DNA of 64,000 nt from Microbacterium sp. K24. GTDB taxonomy: Bacteria; Actinomycetota; Actinomycetes; Actinomycetales; Microbacteriaceae. The position numbers and the translations under genes were made by a program. The stretch's first letter is position 1. The number at the start of each line of letters is the position of its first letter. The notes below the pieces were generated by a model that was not told the DNA's origin, did not search any database, and saw only the letters and a list, made by a program, of their open reading frames with translations. The stretch covers positions 1-64,000 of the forward strand of contig NZ_SSDJ01000061.1 in assembly GCF_004794465.1 (NCBI RefSeq). The letters are read 5' to 3'. Shown piece by piece: positions 41,487 through 52,056 of the stretch.

Positions 41487-43184
41487 CTACAGCTCCAGGC
41501 GGTCGAGCGGCTGCGTGTCTTCGAGAAGGTGCGCCGGCGTCGCCCGTGACGGGGCGAGGGGGAGCGTCACGGTGAACGTCGCGCCGCCTCCGGGGGTCTC
41601 CGACACGTCGACAGAGCCATGCAGCGCCTTCACGATCGATGCCACGATCGCCAGCCCGAGCCCCGATCCGCCGGTCTCCCGGGCGCGCGACGTGTCGGCA
41701 CGCCAGAAGCGCTCGAAGATCTGCTCGCGGATCTGCGGCGGGATGCCTTCGCCGTGATCGACGACGGCGATGCTCCCCGTGCCGCGGACCCGATCGGAGT
41801 CGACGACGATCTCGATCGGGCCGTCCTCGGGGGAGAAGCGGCGAGCGTTGCCGAGGAGGTTGGTGACGACCTGACGCACCTTGTTGTCTTCGCCGAGCAC
41901 GATCGGAGGGGTGCGCACGGGGATGTCGGGGACCTCGGAGAAGTCGATGGTGGGCGGCTGCTCCACCGGGCGCGGTCGACGGCGCAGCCTCGCGAGCGCG
42001 CCGCGCGAGAGGCCGCGGGGGCCGTGCGCGGGGGTGGAAGCCGTCTGCGGCTCGGGTTCCGGCACGATCCGGGGGGTCGTGGGCGCCATCACCTCGACGG
42101 TGCGGTCGATGACGGTCACGGTGCGACCCGGGGCCGCCGCTCGGACGTCGAGAGCCGCGTCGCGGGCGATCGGACGCAGATCCAGCGGTTCGATCGCCGG
42201 TTCGCGCTCCTCGTCGAGACGGGCGAGGGCGAGCAGATCCTCGACGAGGACTCCCATGCGGATCGCCTCTTTCTCGATGCGCTCCATGGCGCGCGCGGTG
42301 TCCTCCTCGCCCTGGATCGCTCCCATCCGGTAGAGCTCTGCGTAGCCGCGGACGCTCACGAGCGGAGTGCGCAGCTCATGACTGGCGTCGCCGATGAACC
42401 GGCGCATGTGCTGCACCGTGCGATCCCGCTGGGCGAGAGAGCGGTCGACGCGGTCCAGCATCGTGTTGATCGCGCTGTTCAGGCGGCCGACCTCGGTGGT
42501 CGGCTCCAGATCGGTGAGCCGCTGGCGGAAGTCCCCGGCGGCGAGCGACATCGCGGTGGCCTCGACCTGGCCGAGGCGGCGGAACGTGAGGGTGACGAGT
42601 CCGCGCGTGAGGAGCGCCGCGATGAGGATCGTGATCAGTGCGATCGTGATGTAGATGCCGAAGTACTGGCTGATGATGCGGTCGACCTCGGCGAGGGGCA
42701 TCGCGACCAGCTGCGTGCGCAGCACGCCGCCGTCTCCGGTGACCGTGGCGACGGACGCGCGGTACACCGAACCGTCGGCGCCGGGCAGATCGAAGACGGA
42801 GTCGGCTTCCAACTGCGCCTGCTGGACCGAATAGGTCTCCGGGAACACCGGCCCTTCTTCGGAGATGGCGGTCGAGGCCTGCAGCACGCCGGCGCCGTCG
42901 TAGATCGCGAAGGCGAAGTCACGAGGCTGTTGGTCGCGCGGAGTGTAGATGGTCTCGCTCTCGACCGTCGTCATGTCGAAGTAGCGCTCCGCGAGGTCGC
43001 TGGAGACGAGCGCGGGCAGCTGGGCGTCGATGTTGCCGACGAGCGCGGAGCGCAGGATCGGGACCGTGCCTATGCCGGCGACGAGCAGACCGAGCGCGAG
43101 AACGGCGACCGTGACGCCGGTGACCTTCGCCCTGAGGCTCGTCCGCCGCCACCAGCCGGTGACCGCATCGGGCTTGTGCGCCAT
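41487..43184 (-). CDS. Sensor histidine kinase (HAMP/HisKA type)
   Basis: A 565-residue kinase: membrane helix near 20-45, extracytoplasmic sensor to about 170, second membrane helix, HAMP, HisKA with FIGDASHELRTPLVSVRG, a proline/arginine-rich insertion (about residues 365-425), and HATPase with LLGNARRFSPEDG, DHGEGIP and GGSGLGLAIV. The insertion between HisKA and HATPase is longer than usual. Partner of the adjacent OmpR-type regulator. Confidence 0.93.
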   Translation of the reverse strand: MAHKPDAVTGWWRRTSLRAKVTGVTVAVLALGLLVAGIGTVPILRSALVGNIDAQLPALVSSDLAERYFDMTTVESETIYTPRDQQPRDFAFAIYDGAGVLQASTAISEEGPVFPETYSVQQAQLEADSVFDLPGADGSVYRASVATVTGDGGVLRTQLVAMPLAEVDRIISQYFGIYITIALITILIAALLTRGLVTLTFRRLGQVEATAMSLAAGDFRQRLTDLEPTTEVGRLNSAINTMLDRVDRSLAQRDRTVQHMRRFIGDASHELRTPLVSVRGYAELYRMGAIQGEEDTARAMERIEKEAIRMGVLVEDLLALARLDEEREPAIEPLDLRPIARDAALDVRAAAPGRTVTVIDRTVEVMAPTTPRIVPEPEPQTASTPAHGPRGLSRGALARLRRRPRPVEQPPTIDFSEVPDIPVRTPPIVLGEDNKVRQVVTNLLGNARRFSPEDGPIEIVVDSDRVRGTGSIAVVDHGEGIPPQIREQIFERFWRADTSRARETGGSGLGLAIVASIVKALHGSVDVSETPGGGATFTVTLPLAPSRATPAHLLEDTQPLDRLEL

Positions 43185-43242
43185 GCGGTCCTCCCGTGTC
43201 CGGCGTCTGCGCCGGCGAACGGCGTCGAGGATTCTGGGGTCG

Positions 43243-43935
43243 TCAGACCGTCTTGCCGACCTTGAGCATGTAGCCGAAGCCGCGCTTGGTCTGGATCAGC
43301 GACTCCTCGGTGTGCGGGTCGATCTTGCGGCGGAGGTACGAGATGTAGCTCTCCACGATGCCGGCATCGCCGTTGAAGTCGTACTCCCAGACGTGGTCGA
43401 GGATCTGCGCCTTCGACAGCACGCGGTTCGGGTTGAGCATCAGGTAGCGCAGCAGCTTGAACTCGGTCGGGCTGAGCTCGATCGCCTCCTTGCCGACGTG
43501 GACGTCGTGCGTGTCCTGGTCCATCGACAGCTCGCCGGCGCGGATGATCGACTCCTCGTCGGCCTGCATCGTGCGGCGGAGGATCGCCTGGGCGCGTGCG
43601 ACGATCTCGTCGAGGCTGAAGGGCTTGGTGACGTAGTCGTCGCCGCCGGCATTGAGTCCCTCGATCTTGTCCTCGGTGCCGTCCTTCGCCGTGAGGAACA
43701 GGATGGGTGCCGTGAATCCGGCGCCGCGGAGGCGCTTGGTCACGCTGAACCCGTTCATGTCGGGAAGCATGACGTCGAGGATGATCAGGTCGGGCTCCTC
43801 TTCGAGGACGGCCGAGATCGTGGCGGCGCCGTTGGCCACCGTCTTCACCTGGAACCCGGCGAAGCTGAGACCTGTGGAGAGCAGGTCGCGGATGTTGGGT
43901 TCGTCATCGACGACCAGGATGCGCGCATCAGTCAT
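43243..43935 (-). CDS. OmpR-family response regulator
   Basis: A 230-residue regulator: receiver with VVDDEPNIRD, Asp in LIILDVMLPDMNG, Lys in DDYVTKPFS; winged-helix domain with LSPTEFKLLRYLMLNPNRVL and LRRKIDP. Start ATG 43935 gives the usual length. First gene of the two-component operon; similar to the actinobacterial TrcR/MprA group. Confidence 0.93.
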   Translation of the reverse strand: MTDARILVVDDEPNIRDLLSTGLSFAGFQVKTVANGAATISAVLEEEPDLIILDVMLPDMNGFSVTKRLRGAGFTAPILFLTAKDGTEDKIEGLNAGGDDYVTKPFSLDEIVARAQAILRRTMQADEESIIRAGELSMDQDTHDVHVGKEAIELSPTEFKLLRYLMLNPNRVLSKAQILDHVWEYDFNGDAGIVESYISYLRRKIDPHTEESLIQTKRGFGYMLKVGKTV

Positions 43936-44065
43936 GTCCCCATTATGGTGACTTCGGCCATGGGGATGCTGACTATTGTCCGGAACGGCGCGGAGTCGCC
44001 CTCTCACAGCGATGATCATCCCGCGGTCGGATGCGATCCACAGGCGTCCTTGGAAGGATCGAGAC

Positions 44066-45064
44066 ATGAGCTCGACCGAGGACGACATCGCCGCCCCCGC
44101 CCCCGCATCCGCTGATCGGATCGCCTTCCACCGGCTCGCCCGGTTGCGCCCGAGGTATCGCTGGTGGCGGATGCTGCTGACCGGGCTGCTCGGCATCACG
44201 TTCTACGCGGCGATCCTGCTCCTGGTGATGGTGCCCGTCGGGATCGCCTCGGCGCTGATCCCGGAATGGGGCGCGGAGCTGCAGATCCTGCTGGGGACCA
44301 TGGAGTTCTTCGACCTCGACCGGCCCTGGCTCCTCGTCGCGCTCGTCCTTCCTCTCATCCTGATGATCCCCGCGCTGCTGCTGGCGTCGCGCATCGTCGA
44401 AGGGCCGGGCACGGGTCTGCTCTCCTCCGTCGAAGGACGGCTGCGCGTCGGCTGGCTCGGGAAGAGCCTGCTGCTCGCGCTGGCCGTCTTCGCGGTGTAC
44501 TTCGCCGTATCCCTCGGGGCATCGGCCGCGACCGGGACGGACATCGCCCCGGACTTCTCGCACCCGAACCTCTGGATCATGGTGCTGCTCGTCCTGCTGC
44601 TGATCCCGTTCCAGGCGGCAGCCGAGGAGTACGTGTTCCGCGGCTATCTGATGCAGCTCGTCGGCGGGTGGCTGCGGCATCCGGCCTTCGCGATCCTGCT
44701 GCCGGTCCCGCTGTTCATCCTCGGCCACGGATATGACGTGTGGGGCGCCGCGAGCGTGGGGGTCTTCGCGATCGTCGCCGCCTGGCTGACCTGGCGGACG
44801 GGCGGTCTCGAGGCGGCGATCTCCCTGCACATCGTGAACAACGTGCTCATCTTCCTGTTCGGCTCCGTGGGCATGGTCGATGCCAACGCCACGTCGGGCA
44901 CCCCGATCGACCTGCTCGGCTCCACGGCCGCGATGGTGGTCTACGCGCTGCTCGCCGATCGGGGGGCGCGCCGGCGCGGGCTGGTGCGGACCGCTCCGGC
45001 GCCGATCACGCCGTCGGCCGGCGCGAACGGCACCCACCGACTGGACGCCGTGCTCCACGGCTGA
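44066..45064 (+). CDS. CPBP-family intramembrane metalloprotease
   Basis: A 332-residue membrane protein with about eight segments. The CPBP (Abi/CAAX protease-like) motifs are present: AAEEYVFRGYL (EExxxR), ILGHGYDVWG, and LHIVNNVL (HxxxN/B). GGAAGGA precedes ATG 44066. Substrate unknown. Confidence 0.9.
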   Translation: MSSTEDDIAAPAPASADRIAFHRLARLRPRYRWWRMLLTGLLGITFYAAILLLVMVPVGIASALIPEWGAELQILLGTMEFFDLDRPWLLVALVLPLILMIPALLLASRIVEGPGTGLLSSVEGRLRVGWLGKSLLLALAVFAVYFAVSLGASAATGTDIAPDFSHPNLWIMVLLVLLLIPFQAAAEEYVFRGYLMQLVGGWLRHPAFAILLPVPLFILGHGYDVWGAASVGVFAIVAAWLTWRTGGLEAAISLHIVNNVLIFLFGSVGMVDANATSGTPIDLLGSTAAMVVYALLADRGARRRGLVRTAPAPITPSAGANGTHRLDAVLHG

Positions 45065-45085
45065 ACCGCCGCAGGCCTCGGTGAG

Positions 45086-46726
45086 TCAGGCAGCGATCGC
45101 GTCGGCGTCCATGATCGTGTAGCTGTAGCCCTGCTCGGCGAGGAAGCGCTGCCGGTTCTGGGCGTAATCCTGATCGATCGTGTCGCGGGCGACGAGAGTG
45201 TAGAAGCTCGCGGTATGCCCCGACTGCTTCGGGCGCAGCAGGCGACCGAGGCGCTGGGCCTCCTCCTGACGCGAGCCGAAGGATCCCGATACCTGGATGG
45301 CGACGGATGCCTCGGGCAGGTCGATCGAGAAGTTCGCCACCTTCGAGACGACGAGCAGCGAGATGTCGCCCTCGCGGAAGGCGCGGTAGAGCTCTTCGCG
45401 CTCGTCCACGGGCGTCGCGCCGGTGATCTGAGGCGCGTCCAGCGCCGCGGAGAGCGACTCGAGCTGGTCGAGGTACTGCCCGATCACGAGGATGCGCTCG
45501 CCCGGGTGCTTCGCGATCAGCTCGCGCACCGCCTGGACCTTGGCCGGAGCGGATGCCGCGAGGCGATAGCGCTCGTCGTCCGTGGCCGCCGCGTACTCGA
45601 GCCGGTCGCTCGGCGGCAGGTCGACGCGCACCTCGTAGCAGGCGGCCGGGGAGATGAACCCCTGCGCCTCGATCTGCTTCCACGGGGCGTCGAACCGCTT
45701 GGGACCGATCAGGCTGAAAACGTCGCCCTCGCGGCCGTCCTCGCGCACGAGCGTCGCGGTCAGCCCGATGCGGCGACGAGCCTGCAGATCGGCGGTCAGC
45801 TTGAACACGGGAGCGGGCAGCAGGTGCACCTCGTCGTACACGATGAGGCCCCAGTCGAGGGCGTCGAGGAGCGCCAGGTGGGCGTACTCGCCCTTCCTCT
45901 TCGCCGTGAGGATCTGGTAGGTCGCGATCGTGACCGGCTTGACCTCCTTGGCCTGCCCGGAGTACTCGCCGATCTCCTCGGGGGTCAGGCTCGTGCGCTT
46001 GAGCAGCTCGTCGCGCCACTGCCGGGCCGAGACGGTGTTCGTCACGAGGATCAGCGTCGTGGTCTTCGTGGCGGCCATGGCTCCGGCGCCGACGATCGTC
46101 TTGCCCGCGCCACAGGGGAGCACCACGACGCCCGAGCCGTCCTTCGAGAACGCGTCGACGGCATCCTGCTGGTACGGACGGATGTGCCAGCCGTCTTCGG
46201 CGAGGTCGATCTCGTGCGGCGTGCCGGGGGTGTAGCCGGCGAGGTCCTCGGCGGGCCAGCCGATCTTCAGCAGCTCCTGCTTGATCTGACCGCGCGCCCA
46301 CGCGTCGACGACGAACGTCTCGGGGTTCGGGTGCCCGATCAGCAGGGGCTGGATGCGCTTGTTGTTCGCCACCTGGGTCAGAACGGCCGCGTCGGACGAG
46401 CGCAGGATGAGGGTGCCCTCGTCATCGCGCTCGATCACCAGCCGCCCGTAGCGGTTGACGGTCTCGCGGAGATCCACCGCGACCGACGGCGGCACGGGGA
46501 AGCGCGACCAGCGGTCGAGCGTCTCCAGCATGTCTTCGGCGGTGTGGCCCGCGGCGCGGGCGTTCCACAGGCCGAGCCGGGTGATCCGGTAGGTGTGGAT
46601 GTGCTCGGGAGCACGCTCCAGCTCGGCGAAGATCGCGAGTTCGTGCCGGGCGCTCTCGGCGTCGGCATGGGCGACTTCGAGGAGCACTGTGCGATCGCTC
46701 TGGACGATCAGGGGGCCATCAGACAT
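45086..46726 (-). CDS. XPB-type DNA repair helicase
   Basis: A 546-residue SF2 helicase: N-terminal helicase-associated region, Walker A VLPCGAGKTIVG, VYDEVHLL (DEVH), LTATLVRED, and a C-terminal RecA domain with EEAQRLGRLLRPK. It is the bacterial counterpart of archaeal/eukaryotic XPB (mycobacterial ercc3). 3'-5' helicase in DNA repair. The neighbouring helicase-associated gene is also adjacent in mycobacteria. Confidence 0.95.
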   Translation of the reverse strand: MSDGPLIVQSDRTVLLEVAHADAESARHELAIFAELERAPEHIHTYRITRLGLWNARAAGHTAEDMLETLDRWSRFPVPPSVAVDLRETVNRYGRLVIERDDEGTLILRSSDAAVLTQVANNKRIQPLLIGHPNPETFVVDAWARGQIKQELLKIGWPAEDLAGYTPGTPHEIDLAEDGWHIRPYQQDAVDAFSKDGSGVVVLPCGAGKTIVGAGAMAATKTTTLILVTNTVSARQWRDELLKRTSLTPEEIGEYSGQAKEVKPVTIATYQILTAKRKGEYAHLALLDALDWGLIVYDEVHLLPAPVFKLTADLQARRRIGLTATLVREDGREGDVFSLIGPKRFDAPWKQIEAQGFISPAACYEVRVDLPPSDRLEYAAATDDERYRLAASAPAKVQAVRELIAKHPGERILVIGQYLDQLESLSAALDAPQITGATPVDEREELYRAFREGDISLLVVSKVANFSIDLPEASVAIQVSGSFGSRQEEAQRLGRLLRPKQSGHTASFYTLVARDTIDQDYAQNRQRFLAEQGYSYTIMDADAIAA

Positions 46727-46762
46727 AGCTGACCAGTTTACCGGGCGCGGGAGGGTCGGGGC

Positions 46763-48472
46763 TTACGGTGCGACGACCGAGGCGGCCAGGATGCTCGACA
46801 CCGGAAGGGTGCGCTCGACATCGGCGGCACGATCCCGACCGCGGAGGCGGCCGCCGCCGATCCCGGTGGCCTCGAGCAGCAGCTCTCTGGTCGACCCGTC
46901 CGGCATCCCCACCGTGACCTGCAGGACGGCCTTGGCTCGGACGGCCGCCTCGAGCTCGCGGTCGAGCCAGGCGGCATCGGCATCCGGGCCCTGGTGAGCG
47001 CGCAGGCGGGTGATCAGGGCGCCGAGATCGGCTTCATCGGCCGGATCCGTCGAGACACGGGGGGCAGGATGCCGCTCCCGCACCGGGATGGCGCCGTCGG
47101 GGCCGACCAGCGTCGCCGGGTAGCGCGCATCGGTGAGGGCCCAGTACACGGTCTCTCGTCCGACCCGCGTCGTGAGCGCATCGGCGTGAGACGCGAGTGC
47201 GAGCGGGCGCAGGGACTGATCCACGGCCATCGCCTGGATGAGATGCAGGTCCGTGCTCTCGATCCGCGTCCGCCCGGTCTCCTCGTCGGTCGAGACGCGC
47301 ACCAGGCCGTGCCGTTGCGCGGTCTGAGCGACCAGGTAGTTCAGCGGCTGCGGGATCCCGGTGAGGGAGATCCCGCCGAGGAACTCGAGGATCGACTCCT
47401 CGGTCTCACCCGCGACGAACGCATGCGCCATCGACTCGGCCGTGAAGCGGTACGACGACGCCTGGGCGGCCGACTCGCGGGCGGCGATGCCACGGAGTCG
47501 TACATCCAGTGCGGGCAGCAGCGGCCCCGGGGCGATGGCGGTGAGATCGTTCTGCAGGAAGATGCGATCGACCTCGGCCGGGAGCAGGCGGACGAGCGCG
47601 GCGGGATCGGTGCTCTCGCCCCGGCGCACGGTGGCTGCCCATTCGGGTTCGGAGCCGTCCTCGGCGACCAGTCCGAGCAGTCGCGCCGCCTCCCGCAGCG
47701 TGCGGGAACGCTCGGGCCACGACGGATCCCACGGATGCGCGAGCGGCCAGGCCTCGGGAGGAATCCATCCGCCGTCGGCCGAGCGCACGCCGCGGGGCAG
47801 CGCGTCGCGGAAGGCGGTCACGAGAAGCGTCCATCGCTCCGCCACGGACGAGCGCAGCCAGGTCTCCGCTGCTGCGGTGGTGCGCAGCCGACGATCGGCG
47901 GCGACGGCGAGCCGTGCGTCGATCGCGATGCTGAGGAGCGCGTCGACGATCTCGGCCGAGATGCCCGACTCCGTGAGCTGCCGCTTCTCGCCGGCGCTGA
48001 TGGCGCCGCCGGCGAGCAGGGCGAACGGCGCCTCCCTGGCGATGAGGAGCACATCGGCGAGCACGGCCACCGTGGTGAACGCGCGCTCCGCGGCATGCGC
48101 GGACGCCGCCTCCGAAGCGGCGCCGGGGGCGGGCGCCTCGAGGCCCTCGGGGACGGAGCGCCCGGCGAGCACCGAGACCAGCGGGGCGTAGGGGGTGCCG
48201 TCCGGTCGGAGCAGGGCGAGCGCGGTCAGAGCCTCGCGCTCAGGCCCCGGGTCCTCCCCGCCGACGGCCCGGACCAGGGCCGTCGCCTCCGCCGCCGTGA
48301 GCGTCGGAAGGACCTTGGCCAGTGCCGTCGGGTCGAGCAGTGCCTCGGCCGCGTCGAAGAAGTCCTGCCACGCGACGTCGGGTCGCACGCCGCGGGACGA
48401 CAGGAGGTGATGCAGTGCGTCATCGCTCGCCGCGGCCAGCCAATCCGCCAGCGGCCGTGCGTGAGTGCTCAT
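46763..48472 (-). CDS. Helicase-associated domain protein next to XPB
   Basis: A 569-residue protein with an N-terminal helical repeat-like region (LADWLAAASDDALHHLLSSR) and a C-terminal domain resembling the XPB helicase-associated region (RVDRIFLQNDLTAIAPGPLL in reverse reading order: VDRIFLQNDLTAIAPG). It lacks helicase motifs. Its conserved position beside the XPB gene suggests a functional partner. Confidence 0.85.
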   Translation of the reverse strand: MSTHARPLADWLAAASDDALHHLLSSRGVRPDVAWQDFFDAAEALLDPTALAKVLPTLTAAEATALVRAVGGEDPGPEREALTALALLRPDGTPYAPLVSVLAGRSVPEGLEAPAPGAASEAASAHAAERAFTTVAVLADVLLIAREAPFALLAGGAISAGEKRQLTESGISAEIVDALLSIAIDARLAVAADRRLRTTAAAETWLRSSVAERWTLLVTAFRDALPRGVRSADGGWIPPEAWPLAHPWDPSWPERSRTLREAARLLGLVAEDGSEPEWAATVRRGESTDPAALVRLLPAEVDRIFLQNDLTAIAPGPLLPALDVRLRGIAARESAAQASSYRFTAESMAHAFVAGETEESILEFLGGISLTGIPQPLNYLVAQTAQRHGLVRVSTDEETGRTRIESTDLHLIQAMAVDQSLRPLALASHADALTTRVGRETVYWALTDARYPATLVGPDGAIPVRERHPAPRVSTDPADEADLGALITRLRAHQGPDADAAWLDRELEAAVRAKAVLQVTVGMPDGSTRELLLEATGIGGGRLRGRDRAADVERTLPVSSILAASVVAP

Positions 48473-48482
48473 GGGCGATGCC

Positions 48483-48758
48483 TCAGGAACGCGATGCCGC
48501 GCGCCCCTTCCGGATGAAGCTCATCACGAGCAGCGTGATGATCATCACGAAGGCGAGCGGCAGACCCCAGAACGGGATCGCCGCGATCACGGGCCACGCG
48601 CCTTCTCCGAAGGCGGACTGGTCCATGCCCACGGCCGTGCCGATGATGATGGCGAAGAAGCAGATCACGGATGCCGCGGCGATTCCGAGCGCGGTGAACG
48701 CGAGGATACGATCCACCCGGCGGATGGGAACCTCCGGTTCGGTGCTCTGCGTGCTCAT
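48483..48758 (-). CDS. Small membrane protein
   Basis: A 91-residue protein with two membrane segments (about 20-42 and 55-80) and a basic C-terminus. Similar short proteins are often mislabelled as multidrug transporter ATPases; no such motif exists here. Function unknown. Confidence 0.8.
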   Translation of the reverse strand: MSTQSTEPEVPIRRVDRILAFTALGIAAASVICFFAIIIGTAVGMDQSAFGEGAWPVIAAIPFWGLPLAFVMIITLLVMSFIRKGRAASRS

Positions 48759-48877
48759 CCGTCTCAGCCTACTCGCACGGGGGCTTCGATTCCGCCGGCC
48801 CGGCGACCGGTAGGCTGGGAGGGTGCGCGCATCAGCGCGTACCCCGTTCTGCTTATCGATTTCAGCGAGGTTCTCCC

Positions 48878-49258
48878 ATGCCCACCGGCAAGGTCAGGTT
48901 CTACGACGAAGACAAGGGTTTCGGCTTCATCGCCAGCGATGACGGCCAGGACGTCTTCCTGCACGCTTCCGCGATGCCCACGGGCACCGCGGTGAAGGCC
49001 GGTGCGCGCGTGGAGTTCGGAGTGGCGGACGGGAAGCGCGGTCTGCAGGCGCTGTCGGTGCGAGTGCTCGAGGCGCCGCCGAGCCTGTCGAAGGCCAAGC
49101 GGATCCCCGCCGACGACATGGCGATCATCGTCGAGGACCTCGTGAAGCTCCTCGACACCATCGGCGGGGACCTGCGCCGTGGGCGCTACCCGTCGTCCGG
49201 TCACGGCCGCAAGATCGCGGCCGTCCTGCGCAAGGTCGCCGATGACCTCGAAGCCTGA
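48878..49258 (+). CDS. Cold-shock domain protein
   Basis: A 126-residue protein: cold-shock domain (KVRFYDEDKGFGFI with RNP1-like GFGFI, QDVFLHASA RNP2) plus a C-terminal extension of about 60 residues (RIPADDMAIIVEDLVKLLDT), typical of actinobacterial CspB-type proteins. Binds single-stranded nucleic acid. Its end overlaps the DUF3027 gene by 17 bases. Confidence 0.93.
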   Translation: MPTGKVRFYDEDKGFGFIASDDGQDVFLHASAMPTGTAVKAGARVEFGVADGKRGLQALSVRVLEAPPSLSKAKRIPADDMAIIVEDLVKLLDTIGGDLRRGRYPSSGHGRKIAAVLRKVADDLEA

Positions 49259-49880
49259 CGCCGACGCGCGTCTCCTCGACGCCCACGATCTCGCGCTGGA
49301 AGCTCTGCGCGAGATCACTCCGGCGACGTCGATCGGTCCGGCCGCCGGCTACCTCCTCGAAGACGACGGCTCGGTGTCGCTGCGCTTCGAGAACAGGCTG
49401 CCCGGCTATCCCGGCTGGTACTGGACGGTGACCGTCGCCCGCGTGGACGACGAGGAGCCGACCGTGCTCGAGGTCGAACTCCTCCCCGGCGACGGCGCGC
49501 TCCTGGCGCCCGAGTGGGTGCCGTGGGCGGAGCGTCTCGCGGACTACCGCGCTCATCAGGTCGAGCTCGCCGAACAGGCGGCGTCGGAGGCTGCCGAATC
49601 CGGCGACGACGTCGATGGCGACATCGACGGCATCGACGATGAGGACGCCGAAGACCTCGATGAGGACGATGACCTCGACGACGATGAGGATGCCGACGCG
49701 CCCGCGACGGTCCTGCACGCCGGTGACGTCGACGGTGTCGACATCGACGAACTCGACCCCAGCGTGGTGTCCGACGATGATTCCGCCGACGACGGCTTCG
49801 ATGACGACGAGGACGATGAGTCGGAGTCGGACGAGGACGCCGACGCTGAGGACGACGAGGACGCCGACGACGAGGAGTGA
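49242..49880 (+). CDS. DUF3027 protein with long acidic tail
   Basis: A 212-residue protein. The first 115 residues carry the DUF3027 pattern (GYLLEDDGSVSLRFENRLPG, YPGWYWTVTVARVD). The last 95 are mostly Asp and Glu, almost an unbroken acidic low-complexity tail. In mycobacteria DUF3027 likewise sits near csp and serC. Function unknown. Confidence 0.85.
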   Translation: MTSKPDADARLLDAHDLALEALREITPATSIGPAAGYLLEDDGSVSLRFENRLPGYPGWYWTVTVARVDDEEPTVLEVELLPGDGALLAPEWVPWAERLADYRAHQVELAEQAASEAAESGDDVDGDIDGIDDEDAEDLDEDDDLDDDEDADAPATVLHAGDVDGVDIDELDPSVVSDDDSADDGFDDDEDDESESDEDADAEDDEDADDEE

Positions 49881-49889
49881 CGCGGGGGC

Positions 49890-51011
<1,122 letters not shown>

Positions 51012-51070
51012 CTAAGGGGCGCGCGGCAGCGGCCTTCACCGGCCGCGGATCCGATGTCCCTCCGGGAATG

Positions 51071-51083
51071 TAGGCTTGCCTAA
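51071..51083 (+). promoter_or_regulatory. Candidate metal-regulator operator upstream of dtxR
   Basis: TAGGCTTGCCTAA is an inverted repeat (TAGGC/GCCTA), 20 bases before the dtxR start. It resembles a compact TAGG...CCTA half-site pair; the spacing is shorter than in the classical 19-bp DtxR box. It also overlaps a possible -10 (TAGGCT). Autoregulation by the downstream protein is inferred. Confidence 0.5.
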
Positions 51084-51103
51084 GAATCTCGGAGGGCCTT
51101 CAC

Positions 51104-51805
51104 ATGACCGATCTGATCGACACCACGGAGATGTATCTCCGCACCATCCTCGAACTCGAGGAGGAGAACATCGTTCCGCTGCGTGCGCGCATCTCCGAGC
51201 GCCTCGGGCACTCCGGTCCCACGGTCTCGCAGACCGTCGGCCGCATGGAGCGCGACGGCCTCGTCGTCGTCTCCGAGGATCGCACGCTCGAGCTCACCGA
51301 CGCCGGGCGCCGCAAGGCCGTCGACGTCATGCGCAAGCACCGTCTCGCCGAGCGTCTGCTGAGCGACGTGATCGGACTGGATTGGGCCTTCGTGCACGAA
51401 GAGGCCTGTCGCTGGGAGCACGTGATGAGCGAGCAGGTCGAGCGTCGTCTGGTCGAGCTCCTCGGTCACCCCACCGAGTCGCCCTACGGCAACCCGATCC
51501 CGGGTCTGGACCAGCTGGGCGACCTGCCGGCACGCACCTTCGACGAGGGTGTCATCGGCCTCGTCCAGAAGCTCAACGCGGCAGGCGCGCCGATCGACGG
51601 CACCGTGCGGCGTCTGGCCGAGCCCGCGCAGGTCGACCCCGAACTCCTGGAACAGCTGCGCGACGCGGGGGTCATGCCCGGCGCTCGCGGCGACTTCCGC
51701 TTCAGCGAGGGCTACGTCCTCATCCAGATGGAGGGCAAGGAAGACGGCCTCGAGCTGCCGGTCGAGCTCGCCTCGCACATCTTCCTGGTCGGCGAACCGG
51801 CCTGA
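51104..51805 (+). CDS. dtxR: Iron-dependent repressor DtxR/IdeR
   Basis: A 233-residue metalloregulator: winged helix (PLRARISERLGHSGPTVSQT), dimerisation domain with metal ligands H79/E83 (KHRLAERLL), H98, C102, E105, H106 (VHEEACRWEHV) and M10, and a C-terminal SH3-like domain. Residue numbering coincides with mycobacterial IdeR. With Fe2+ it represses iron uptake genes. Confidence 0.95.
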   Translation: MTDLIDTTEMYLRTILELEEENIVPLRARISERLGHSGPTVSQTVGRMERDGLVVVSEDRTLELTDAGRRKAVDVMRKHRLAERLLSDVIGLDWAFVHEEACRWEHVMSEQVERRLVELLGHPTESPYGNPIPGLDQLGDLPARTFDEGVIGLVQKLNAAGAPIDGTVRRLAEPAQVDPELLEQLRDAGVMPGARGDFRFSEGYVLIQMEGKEDGLELPVELASHIFLVGEPA

Positions 51806-51850
51806 TCGGCGCGAAGATCGGGCCTCTGCGTCGATTGTCAGGTTCCCAGG

Positions 51851-51879
51851 GTGACATGATCGTTATCTTCCGGTAACCT
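51851..51879 (+). promoter_or_regulatory. Promoter of the secreted M23 peptidase gene
   Basis: GTGACA (51851-51856), a 17-base spacer and TAACCT (51874-51879) form a good vegetative promoter. The spacer and -10 carry an imperfect palindrome GTTATC/GGTAAC (51862-51877) that could be an operator. A leader of about 170 bases then precedes the start codon at 52057; no known riboswitch is recognised in it. Confidence 0.6.
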
Positions 51880-52056
51880 CGGTCAAGTCGTCAGCGAAGA
51901 AGCCCGCTGGCGATGACCCGCGAAGATCGCCTTCCAGGCTCGTCGTCTTCACGGCAGGAACGCACAAAGTACCCCGAGCTACATTCGTGCCACGAGAAGC
52001 AGAGTGCCGACGAGCCAGCGCTACCCGAAAGCGCGAGGGCCCAGGAGGACCAAGTT

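Noticed and set aside
48483..48758. Calling the 91-aa protein an ABC or multidrug transporter component.
   Set aside because: It has two membrane helices and no Walker or other transporter motif; such names come from annotation transfer.
51880..52056. A c-di-AMP (ydaO) riboswitch in the long leader of the secreted M23 gene, by analogy with other actinobacterial wall hydrolase genes.
   Set aside because: None of the conserved ydaO segments could be found in the leader; only a good promoter and a long untranslated region are visible.
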